Below, in pieces: positions 15,770-22,527 of a stretch of 22,596 nt of DNA (within the stretch, counting starts at the first letter, position 1; each line of letters starts with the position of its first letter). A program made the translations under genes and the position numbers. The notes under the pieces are model-generated. The model saw nothing but the letters and a program-made list of their open reading frames with translations. It was not told the DNA's origin and searched no databases. Source of the DNA: an uncultured Eubacterium sp. (GTDB lineage: Bacteria; Bacillota; Clostridia; Lachnospirales; Lachnospiraceae); contig CAJTMV010000050.1 in NCBI GenBank assembly GCA_910577225.1, positions 1 to 22,596 of the forward strand, given 5' to 3'.

Positions 15770-17689
15770 ATGGAATGTCCGAAAAATTTATTAGAAGAAA
15801 CATATGACGTCGTAGTGGTAGGCGCCGGACATGCCGGTTGCGAAGCTGCTCTGGCCTGTGCCAGACTGGGTCTCGAAACTATTATTTTTACTGTCAGTGT
15901 GGACAGTATTGCATTGATGCCTTGTAATCCGAATATCGGAGGAAGCTCCAAAGGACATTTGGTGCGGGAAATAGATGCTTTGGGCGGACAGATGGGGATT
16001 AATATCGATCGTACGTTTATTCAGTCAAAAATGCTGAATCGATCCAAAGGACCTGCAGTGCATTCCCTTCGTGCGCAGGCAGATAAGGCAGATTATAGTA
16101 TGGAGATGAGAAGAACACTTCAGAGTACTGATCATCTGACGATCAGACAGGCAGAAGTATCTAAAATATTAACCGAAAAGGATGCTGAAAAAGAAAAAAA
16201 AATTATTGGAGTGGGTACGGTTTCAGGAGCTGTTTATCATTGTAAAGCGGTTATTTTATGTACCGGAACTTATTTGCGTGCACGTTGTCTGACCGGTGAA
16301 ATGATATCTCATACCGGACCGAATGGATTGATGGCTGCGAACTATCTGACAGAATCGCTCAAAGAGAATGGTATTGAAATGTTCCGCTTTAAGACTGGAA
16401 CTCCGGCAAGAATAGACAAACGTTCTCTGGATTTTTCAAAGATGCAGGAGCAGAAAGGGGATGAAAGTATTGTACCGTTTTCGTTTACGACCAACCCGGA
16501 AGATGTGCAGATCGATCAGGTATCCTGCTGGTTAACTTATACAAATGAAGAAACACATGAGATCATTCGGGCAAATCTGGATCGGTCGCCGATTTATGCC
16601 GGAGTTATCGAGGGAACCGGACCTCGTTATTGTCCGTCCATTGAAGATAAAGTTGTAAAGTTTCCGGATAAGGACAGACATCAGTTGTTTGTAGAACCTG
16701 AAGGAATACATACCAATGAGATGTATATTGGAGGAATGTCCAGTTCTTTGCCAGAAGATGTGCAATATGAAATGTATCGAACGGTACCCGGATTGGAAAA
16801 TGCAAAAATTGTACGTTGCGCGTATGCGATTGAGTATGATTGTATTAATCCGAATCAGCTGTATCCCTCGCTGGAGTTTAAGAAAATAAAAGGCCTTTTT
16901 AGCGGGGGACAGTTTAATGGCAGTTCTGGTTATGAAGAGGCCGCAGCACAGGGACTGATTGCCGGGATTAATGCCGCGATGGAGATATATGAAAGAGAAC
17001 CGTTGATTTTAGATCGTTCCGAATCATATATTGGAGTGCTGATCGATGACCTGGTTACAAAAGAAAATCATGAGCCATACCGCATGATGACTTCGCGTGC
17101 GGAGTATCGGCTACTGCTTCGACAGGATAACGCGGACTTACGACTTACAAAAAGAGGATACGAGGCAGGACTGATTTCAAAAGAGCGTTATGAATCTGTA
17201 CTGCTCAAAGAACAGCAGATCAGAGATGAAGTAGAACGTATTTCACATGTGACTGTTGGAGCAAATAAGAAGACGCAGGAGTTTTTAGAAACATACCAAA
17301 GTGTTCCATTAAATACAGGATCAACTTTGGTGGAACTAATTCGAAGACCAGAATTAAATTATAATTTATTAGCGCCTCTGGATCCTGATCGTCCGTGTTT
17401 GCCGTATGATGTTTGTGAACAGGTTAATATTAATATTAAATATGACGGATATATTCGCCGTCAGATGAAGCAGGTAGAGAATTTTAAAAAACTGGAAACT
17501 AAGATGCTTGAAAAAAATTTTGATTACGATGCAGTTAGTGGACTCCGAATAGAAGCAAGGCAGAAATTGAATTTGTATCGGCCGGTATCTATTGGACAGG
17601 CTTCCAGAATATCCGGAGTATCTCCGGCAGATATATCGGTACTTTTGGTGTATCTGGAGCAATATTATCGTAATAAGAATATGAAATAG
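15770..17689 (+). CDS. mnmG: tRNA uridine-5-carboxymethylaminomethyl modification enzyme MnmG
   Basis: MnmG (GidA) is the FAD-dependent partner of MnmE. With the start at 15770 it has 639 aa, normal for the long form. The FAD-binding motif GAGHAG (18-23) is followed by CNPNIGGSSKGHLVREIDALGG (52-73, a family signature including the active cysteine); MTSRAEYRLLLRQDNADLRLT and the C-terminal helical MnmE/tRNA-binding domain are present. The upstream ATG at 15755 belongs to the Shine-Dalgarno stretch itself (ATGGAGGCGG), so the ATG at 15770 with GGAGG 8 nt upstream is preferred. Confidence 0.97.
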   Translation: MECPKNLLEETYDVVVVGAGHAGCEAALACARLGLETIIFTVSVDSIALMPCNPNIGGSSKGHLVREIDALGGQMGINIDRTFIQSKMLNRSKGPAVHSLRAQADKADYSMEMRRTLQSTDHLTIRQAEVSKILTEKDAEKEKKIIGVGTVSGAVYHCKAVILCTGTYLRARCLTGEMISHTGPNGLMAANYLTESLKENGIEMFRFKTGTPARIDKRSLDFSKMQEQKGDESIVPFSFTTNPEDVQIDQVSCWLTYTNEETHEIIRANLDRSPIYAGVIEGTGPRYCPSIEDKVVKFPDKDRHQLFVEPEGIHTNEMYIGGMSSSLPEDVQYEMYRTVPGLENAKIVRCAYAIEYDCINPNQLYPSLEFKKIKGLFSGGQFNGSSGYEEAAAQGLIAGINAAMEIYEREPLILDRSESYIGVLIDDLVTKENHEPYRMMTSRAEYRLLLRQDNADLRLTKRGYEAGLISKERYESVLLKEQQIRDEVERISHVTVGANKKTQEFLETYQSVPLNTGSTLVELIRRPELNYNLLAPLDPDRPCLPYDVCEQVNINIKYDGYIRRQMKQVENFKKLETKMLEKNFDYDAVSGLRIEARQKLNLYRPVSIGQASRISGVSPADISVLLVYLEQYYRNKNMK

Positions 17690-17700
17690 AGATTATATAA

Positions 17701-17759
17701 ACAGGATAGTACAGCGTACATTAATGAATATTTTGAATCTTGTATGAACTGTATCCTGT
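17701..17759 (+). repeat. Inverted repeat in the mnmG-rsmG spacer
   Basis: ACAGGATA (17701-17708) and TATCCTGT (17752-17759) are perfect 8-bp inverted arms 43 nt apart, with CAG/CTG able to extend the stem after a bulge. The 3' arm ends 17 nt before the rsmG start. Function unknown; it could fold in the spacer of a mnmG-rsmG transcript. Confidence 0.4.
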
Positions 17760-17776
17760 CTGCAGAGGATATTATA

Positions 17777-18496
17777 ATGAATTATAATTTTGACAAATTT
17801 GAGCAAAAGTTACTGCAATTACATTTAAGTATGACTGATTTGATGAAAAATCAGTTTTCTCAGTATTATGATTTGATGTGTGAGTGGAATAAAGTTATGA
17901 ATCTTACAGCTATTACAGAATTTGATGAAGTAATAGAAAAACATTTTCTGGATAGTGTCGCGTTGGGAGCTTTTATAGATCTTAAACATGAGAAACGAAT
18001 CATAGATATCGGAACGGGCGCGGGTTTTCCCGGTATTCCGTTAAAAATTTTGTTTCCGGAATTAGACATATTATTAGTCGATTCTTTAAAGAAGAGAATT
18101 GTGTTTTTAAATGAGGTAATTCAGAAATTAGAGATTTCAAATATTTGTGCTGTTCACGGGAGAGCAGAGGATTTTGCGCACAAAAAAGATTATCGCGAGA
18201 AGTATGATCTTTGTGTGTCACGCGCGGTTGCTCATTTATCCTGTCTGAGTGAGTATTGTATTCCTTTTGTAAAACGGGGAGGTATGTTTGTAGCATATAA
18301 ATCTGCTGAAATTACGGAAGAGTTAACTCAGTCAGAAAGAGCGATTGAGATTTTAGGAGGAAAATTATCCAAAGTAGAAAAATTTCAGTTACCAGATACA
18401 GAGTATGGAAGATCATTCGTTTTTATTGAAAAAGTAAATCATACTTTAAAAACATATCCGAGAAAAGCCGGGACGCCGGTCAGATGTCATTTGTAA
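17777..18496 (+). CDS. rsmG: 16S rRNA (guanine-N7)-methyltransferase RsmG
   Basis: RsmG (GidB) methylates G527 of 16S rRNA with S-adenosylmethionine. The 239 aa are the usual size. Motif I is IIDIGTGAGFPG (75-86); VSRAVAHLSCLSEY and the terminal YPRKAGTPVRCHL are family signatures. ATG at 17777 is chosen because AGAGGA lies 7 nt upstream; the ATG at 17744 has no Shine-Dalgarno sequence and would add 11 atypical residues. It is the last gene of the rightward cluster. In relatives parA and parB often come next; here other genes intervene. Confidence 0.97.
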   Translation: MNYNFDKFEQKLLQLHLSMTDLMKNQFSQYYDLMCEWNKVMNLTAITEFDEVIEKHFLDSVALGAFIDLKHEKRIIDIGTGAGFPGIPLKILFPELDILLVDSLKKRIVFLNEVIQKLEISNICAVHGRAEDFAHKKDYREKYDLCVSRAVAHLSCLSEYCIPFVKRGGMFVAYKSAEITEELTQSERAIEILGGKLSKVEKFQLPDTEYGRSFVFIEKVNHTLKTYPRKAGTPVRCHL

Positions 18497-18503
18497 TTAA
18501 TTT

Positions 18504-18547
18504 AGAAAAACCTCAGATTCAAGTTATTTTGAATTTGAGGTTTTTCT
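18504..18547. terminator. Bidirectional terminator between rsmG and the membrane methyltransferase
   Basis: A 19-bp stem (18504-18522 with 18529-18547, one G-U pair) has a 6-nt loop. The arms begin with A-rich and end with T-rich sequence (AGAAAAACCTCA / TGAGGTTTTTCT), so it can end transcription from rsmG on the plus strand and from the convergent gene on the minus strand, whose stop is at 18558. Confidence 0.93.
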
Positions 18548-18557
18548 GTATTTCGGA

Positions 18558-19202
18558 TTATTTTCTTTTGCCTAAATACCTGTATGTATGTTTCTTATAT
18601 TCCAAATAACTATTATTAAATTTAGATGTTAGATATTTTTCTTCTTCTAAAATTTGAAGATGGAGCGTAAGGATTGCAATGGCTGATAAAATAAGCAGAG
18701 GAATATTAAAATACATCAGCAGAATTCCAACATACATAAAATCAAATCCTAAAAATGCGGGATTTCTGCTGTATTTATATATTCCATCTGATATTAATTC
18801 GGTATGTTCATCAATCGGAATGCCAGCCCGCCAGCTGTTTTTCATTGTTAAGACAGCGGCAAAAAAGATACAATCACCCAATAATCCGATAATTAATCCT
18901 GTAACCTGAACATTTTTGGATGAAATTCCCCATGTAAAAGTGATTGATACTAATTGAAGAAAAACAATCGAAACATTTAAAAATAAAAGCAGAATTTCTA
19001 TTCTTTGCAAATGTTTTTCTTTTTTTCTTCCCAGCTGCAATGTTTGGATACCTTGTCTTTTTTGAGAAAACTGTTTTGTAAAATATATGCCATAAAAAAT
19101 AATCAAAATTAAATAAGCAGCTTTTTTCAGTGAGTCTTCAATGGAACCAGTCAAAATAATGGTAGTAGTAAAGTCTGAATTTCCGATTCGAGTATCAGAC
19201 AT
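18558..19202 (-). CDS. Membrane methyltransferase, isoprenylcysteine carboxyl methyltransferase-like
   Basis: The 214-aa protein has about five hydrophobic segments (roughly 28-41, 68-90, 99-119, 151-166, 168-183) and the C-terminal SAM-binding signature of the ICMT/phospholipid methyltransferase group: GIYKYSRNPAFLGF (140-153), a hydrophobic helix ending in H181, then LEEEKYL (185-191) and YLEYKKHTYRYL. Bacterial members methylate lipids or other hydrophobic substrates; the substrate here is unknown. ATG with AAGGA 7 nt upstream. It is convergent with rsmG and transcribed head-on to replication, and it may share a transcript with the hydrolase gene 137 bp upstream. Confidence 0.78.
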   Translation of the reverse strand: MSDTRIGNSDFTTTIILTGSIEDSLKKAAYLILIIFYGIYFTKQFSQKRQGIQTLQLGRKKEKHLQRIEILLLFLNVSIVFLQLVSITFTWGISSKNVQVTGLIIGLLGDCIFFAAVLTMKNSWRAGIPIDEHTELISDGIYKYSRNPAFLGFDFMYVGILLMYFNIPLLILSAIAILTLHLQILEEEKYLTSKFNNSYLEYKKHTYRYLGKRK

Positions 19203-19339
19203 AAAATTGTCCTTTCTTATGCTTACACAATAAATATAAAATCTCTTCCTGCAGTTACTGCAGATACAGCTATATTCAATTAAGTTAAATAGTATTAGTA
19301 TATATTGTTCATTTCCAATATTTAAACAATTGATAAATG

Positions 19340-20281
19340 CTAATTAGTCATAATATTACAAATATTATGAGCAATGGTTTCAGGTATTTCTAACTGTGGC
19401 AAAAGACGACAGTGTGATACATATATAGAATGGATCAACGAATTACTGTTTTTATATTCCTGAAAAATATTTTGATAATTTTCATTTCCAATTAAATATA
19501 TTTCATGTTTAATTTTTGGAAGAGCGTGCATAATATTAATATTTGTATAATTTCCAAGAATACTTCCTAAAAGATATTTCCCATCTGAATGATTGTAGTG
19601 CGCATTATAATAGGATAAATCAATGGACTGCTGGGATATATTTTTTTCGTTATAAAAGTACTTAGACTTATAATTATCAGTAATTACCGATTTACTCATG
19701 TTGCAATTATATAAAAAGGTTCCGATAACAGGGAGAGCAAAAATTTTTTCTGCTAATTTTCCTTTTTTTGTGGCAGGAGTATATAACTTTTGAAATGATA
19801 TTGGATTTATAACGATGATTTTATTAATAATATCCGGATAAATGCGTGCCAGCATAAAAGTAAACGAGCTGGAGTAGGCAGTTGCACATATACTTGTTTT
19901 TTTTCTGATAACTTTATTTATAAAATCATTTAAAAGTTCAACATACATATAATTTATATAAATAATATTTGGTTTTGCAGACTTACCGCATCCAGGTAAA
20001 TCTAATTCAAAGATGTGAAAATCTTTGGATAATTGCTTATCTATATACAGCCATTCTTCTTTCGAAGAGGATGGATCTAAATTGTGAATGAGCAGAAGCG
20101 CAGGTTTTTGAACATTACCTTTTTCTATGTAGGTGATATTCATGTTTTTCCATAAAAAAGTTTTCTCATCCTTTTCAGGGATTATCGGAGTATTGCTTAA
20201 ATCAGTATATTCATTTATGATATGCATTCCGGTGAATAATAAAGCTGAAAAAGTAATTATTTTTTTTGCAGGTTTGTTCAT
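19340..20281 (-). CDS. Alpha/beta-hydrolase-fold protein, membrane-anchored, active site degenerate
   Basis: The 313 aa begin with a hydrophobic helix (about 8-20), likely a signal anchor, followed by an alpha/beta-hydrolase fold: LLLIHNLDPSSS (62-73, oxyanion-loop region), FELDLPGCGKS (91-101) and a C-terminal YVSHCRLLPQLEIPE (288-301) with probable catalytic H290. The nucleophile elbow is AYSSS (135-139) instead of GxSxG, with S137 as candidate nucleophile. The expected acid in IYLIGNEN (261-268) is Asn268, with Glu267 beside it. It may be a weak hydrolase or a non-catalytic relative; substrate unknown. AGAGGAGG lies 7 nt before the ATG. Confidence 0.75.
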   Translation of the reverse strand: MNKPAKKIITFSALLFTGMHIINEYTDLSNTPIIPEKDEKTFLWKNMNITYIEKGNVQKPALLLIHNLDPSSSKEEWLYIDKQLSKDFHIFELDLPGCGKSAKPNIIYINYMYVELLNDFINKVIRKKTSICATAYSSSFTFMLARIYPDIINKIIVINPISFQKLYTPATKKGKLAEKIFALPVIGTFLYNCNMSKSVITDNYKSKYFYNEKNISQQSIDLSYYNAHYNHSDGKYLLGSILGNYTNINIMHALPKIKHEIYLIGNENYQNIFQEYKNSNSLIHSIYVSHCRLLPQLEIPETIAHNICNIMTN

Positions 20282-20302
20282 TTATGAGCCTCCTCTTTAT
20301 TT

Positions 20303-20308
20303 ATTATA
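20303..20308 (-). promoter_or_regulatory. Candidate -10 box of the hydrolase gene
   Basis: A perfect TATAAT on the minus strand lies 22 bp before the ATG at 20281, which would give a very short leader. A second perfect TATAAT lies at 20347-20352. Neither has a good -35 at 16-18 bp, so the real start is uncertain. Confidence 0.35.
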
Positions 20309-20392
20309 GCGTGTTTATAGTTTTTTTTCTGGATATTTTACTATCTATTATACCTTATTTTTTGCATTTTATGTTGTATTTTTTTATAAAAT

Positions 20393-20446
20393 ATATTTAA
20401 AATTCTGATATGTTTCACGTGAAACATACCTTAGAATTTTAAATAT
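20393..20446. promoter_or_regulatory. parS site 1 within a larger inverted repeat
   Basis: TGTTTCACGTGAAACA at 20411-20426 is a perfect match to the ParB-binding parS consensus; the palindrome extends to 20 bp (20409-20428). It is flanked by a second perfect inverted repeat of 14 bp (20393-20406 and 20433-20446, ATATTTAAAATTCT / AGAATTTTAAATAT). ParB loading here would organise the origin for segregation. The surrounding gene-free DNA (20282-20620) is extremely AT-rich, and I see no gene in it. Confidence 0.93.
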
Positions 20447-20619
20447 TATAGAATAATTGTGAGAGTAAATAATTAGATGTATTTTTTTTAATATTTGATA
20501 GGTTTATAGTCTTTTTAATACTGAATAAGAAAAAGAAAGATTATGGGTATGTATAATTTAATATAAAAATAAAAGGTATTGTTATATGAATGAAAATTTC
20601 AATGTTTTCATTTTGTTTT

Positions 20620-20892
20620 AGAGTTATGGTAACAGCGGCATTTGCGGTATATCCGTGAGCATAGAAAGGTGTTTTACACCAATTTGTTGATAAGCGGCAA
20701 ACTGCAATCTTACCTTTCCGAAGTTGGGCACAGGCACAGGAACTGTTTGACCGTCTTATGAAGCAACGGGCGGAGCGTGAAGGCATTACTGAAAAACTGA
20801 AAGCCGATAATCAGATGGAGTGGATTGGCAGAATGAATGCCCTGCGGTCAGCGGTTACGGAAACAGTCAATGCCGAGGTGATCTTCGTATGA
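20620..20892 (+). pseudogene. tnpV: Remnant of transposon-encoded protein TnpV
   Basis: Two frames together give a TnpV-like protein, a small protein of Clostridial transposons and integrative elements (named in Tn4451). The first (20633 to about 20727) reads QRHLRYIREHRKVFYTNLL, then ISGKLQSYLSEV; the second (about 20727-20892) reads AQAQELFDRLMKQRAEREG, then ITEKLKADNQMEWIGRMN and on to a TGA at 20890. They are joined by a one-base deletion near 20725. A TAA (20630-20632) stands where the family has a glycine after Trp, and the N-terminus is missing. The gene is therefore truncated, stopped and frameshifted. Base composition is richer in GC than the flanks. Family name is from memory of the sequence pattern. 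Confidence 0.8.
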
Positions 20893-21035
20893 GAAAGCGG
20901 AAATATTACCTTTACCTCACAGCAGAGGAACTGAGGTATATTTTCAATGCTTTGCTTGCTTTCCGTAACAAACTGATTACTCAAGGCAAATATACGGATG
21001 CTGTTGACGAGGTTATGATAAAACTGCAAAAATAA
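20889..21035 (+). CDS. Small mobile-element protein (48 aa)
   Basis: The frame MRKRKYYLYLTAEELRYIF, continuing through ITQGKYTDAVDEVMIKLQK, resembles small uncharacterised proteins that accompany tnpV in Firmicute integrative elements. Its ATG overlaps the tnpV stop in ATGA (20889-20892), the usual sign of translational coupling. The start at 20889 is preferred to a GTG at 20820 that only reads the tnpV sequence in another frame. The frame is intact, but with tnpV broken it has no evident upstream translation signal and may no longer be expressed. Function unknown. Confidence 0.65.
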   Translation: MRKRKYYLYLTAEELRYIFNALLAFRNKLITQGKYTDAVDEVMIKLQK

Positions 21036-21047
21036 AGTGCTACAATC

Positions 21048-21086
21048 AACGCCAGAACGCTCGGACAAAAATATTCTGGCGTTCTG
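21048..21086. repeat. Overlapping inverted repeats before the methyltransferase
   Basis: AACGCCAGAA (21048-21057) pairs perfectly with TTCTGGCGTT (21074-21083). A shifted alternative, CAGAACGC (21053-21060) with GCGTTCTG (21079-21086), uses part of the same bases. No T-run follows, so it is not a typical terminator. It may be an attenuator or a protein-binding site belonging to the mobile element. Confidence 0.6.
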
Positions 21087-21115
21087 AGCAGGCGGTAGAA
21101 ATTTTTACATTTTTG

Positions 21116-21124
21116 TGATATACT
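21116..21124 (+). promoter_or_regulatory. Candidate extended -10 promoter of the methyltransferase gene
   Basis: TGATATACT is an extended -10 element (TG-N-TATACT) 80 bp before the ATG. The -35 region at 17 bp spacing (TAGAAA) is poor, as is common with extended -10 promoters. Confidence 0.4.
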
Positions 21125-21203
21125 TTATCTAAATAATGGGCGAGATAAGATTACAATAGAAACTTTGAATTTATCGAATGCCAACCATAAAGGAGTGAAC
21201 AAA

Positions 21204-22052
21204 ATGGCATTGACCGAACATGAGAAGTTTTGGAATGAAATTTCCCAGATAGAAGAAGTCGACTATGATGACGAAATGATAAACCGCCTTTTGAGGTTTA
21301 AAGCCATTCAATGTCATTTATCAGGGGTTCACACAATTCTGGATGTAGGAGCAGCAACAGGAGCTTATTCTATCCCTCTGGCCAGAATGGGATTTGATGT
21401 AGTACATTTGGATTTGTCTGATGAAATGATTAAGACAGCAAAAGAGAACGCGGCAGACTTGGACAATATTCGTTTTATCGAACATGATGCATCCTGCCTT
21501 GATGTATTTGGTGACGATGCATTTGACCTCGTGCTATGTTTTGATGGAGCAATTTCTTTCTCTGGAGCCAAGGCAGGAAATGTAATTTCCGAAATATGTC
21601 GTGTTGGTAAAAAGGTTATGCTCTCCGTTTCCAGCAAAAGCTGCATGACGGCTACATGGCTGAACTACTGTCTTGCCAAACTGAACCGTATCCATCCATC
21701 TGTAAAAGACATGATGGAAACGGGCTATTTTAGCAAAGAAAACTATGATGATGTTGATGAACTGACTTCAATTACCGAATTAAAGGCCTATGATGTTGAC
21801 GAGCTGAGGGAAATTTTGGACAAAAACGGAATGAATGTTCTGGAATGTCACAGTATCGGCAGCCTAACACACCTGTATTTGCTGCATCTTTATCGGCAGA
21901 ATAGCAAAGAAGAAGTGCATAAAAAAATCAATGAAATCAGTACCAACAAGGAATTTCTTGAAATCTGCGATTACTATGACAAGTATGTAATGCCAAGTGG
22001 TATGGGCAGTTTCAGAAGGGCTGGTATATTTGCAATAGCTGAAAAACCGTAA
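21204..22052 (+). CDS. Class I SAM-dependent methyltransferase
   Basis: The 282-aa protein has a Rossmann-type methyltransferase core: motif I ILDVGAATGA (45-54), the acidic end of strand 2 in VVHLDLSDEM (66-75), HDASCLDVF (94-102) and the motif IV-like DAFDLVLCFDGAISF (105-119). The C-terminal half (about 160-282) is helical and mixed and probably sets the substrate, which I cannot name. ATG at 21204 is chosen because AAAGGAG lies 8 nt upstream; an earlier TTG at 21165 has no such signal. The gene is intact, richer in GC than the flanks and sits behind tnpV remnants, which suggests cargo of a mobile element. It is closed by its own terminator. Confidence 0.85.
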   Translation: MALTEHEKFWNEISQIEEVDYDDEMINRLLRFKAIQCHLSGVHTILDVGAATGAYSIPLARMGFDVVHLDLSDEMIKTAKENAADLDNIRFIEHDASCLDVFGDDAFDLVLCFDGAISFSGAKAGNVISEICRVGKKVMLSVSSKSCMTATWLNYCLAKLNRIHPSVKDMMETGYFSKENYDDVDELTSITELKAYDVDELREILDKNGMNVLECHSIGSLTHLYLLHLYRQNSKEEVHKKINEISTNKEFLEICDYYDKYVMPSGMGSFRRAGIFAIAEKP

Positions 22053-22083
22053 GCCAAATTTCAGTTATAAATTTTCAAAATTG

Positions 22084-22120
22084 ACACCCTGCAAGGTTTT
22101 GAAATTTTGCAGGGTGTTTT
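22084..22120 (+). terminator. Terminator after the methyltransferase
   Basis: ACACCCTGCAA (22084-22094) pairs with TTGCAGGGTGT (22107-22117), an 11-bp perfect stem followed by TTT. A smaller GC-rich hairpin follows at 22149-22165 (GCAGGG / CCCTGC), after which the DNA returns to very AT-rich sequence near 22175. That point may be the right edge of the inserted segment. Confidence 0.9.
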
Positions 22121-22316
22121 ACTGTCAAAATGTATGTAATCCCGCAAGGCAGGGAACAGCCCTGCGGTGTTGGTTATTTTATATTGATTAAAGTTTCAAT
22201 ATGCTTTTGAGAACCAAGGGATATTGTGTTATAAAAATGTTATTTAGAATTGGATTGATTTAGCGATATTATAAGAGGATCTTTATTTCAGAAAGTGAAA
22301 AATGTTAATAATTATG

Positions 22317-22354
22317 ATAGAGAAAAATGTTTCACGTGAAACATTTTTCTCTAT
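22317..22354. promoter_or_regulatory. parS site 2 within a 38-bp perfect palindrome
   Basis: TGTTTCACGTGAAACA at 22328-22343 is a perfect parS site, identical to site 1. Here the symmetry continues without mismatch for 11 bp on each side (22317-22354). The site lies 1.9 kb from site 1. No gene is visible between the methyltransferase terminator and the window end (22121-22596). Confidence 0.95.
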
Positions 22355-22494
22355 TTTGGAAAATGAAGAGCCAGATTTGAATCATAGATAATGAATGAAA
22401 TTTAGTTTAGTACTAAAAAAGATTATGATGTTTATAAATAAATATTTAGTAAATAAATTTAAAATAGATATAAATTCCCCTATGATAAAACTTG

Positions 22495-22524
22495 TTGTAA
22501 ATAATTCTTAAAATAAATTAGTAT
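22495..22524 (+). promoter_or_regulatory. Possible promoter for the next rightward gene
   Basis: TTGTAA (22495-22500) and TAGTAT (22519-22524) are 18 bp apart, just before the tandem repeats. The -10 equals that of the outer rRNA promoter. The gene it would serve lies beyond the window. Confidence 0.35.
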
Positions 22525-22527
22525 AAA

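Noticed and set aside
19249..19263. CTGCAG-TTA-CTGCAG as an operator for the membrane methyltransferase gene
   Set aside because: Two copies of a common 6-bp palindrome, with no promoter placed firmly beside them, are not enough evidence.
20541..20786. Open frame on the minus strand over the tnpV remnant
   Set aside because: It has no Shine-Dalgarno sequence or recognisable protein pattern, and the opposite strand clearly encodes TnpV-like sequence.
21165..21203. Extended methyltransferase start at a TTG
   Set aside because: The added 13 residues lack an upstream ribosome-binding site, while the ATG at 21204 has AAAGGAG 8 nt before it.
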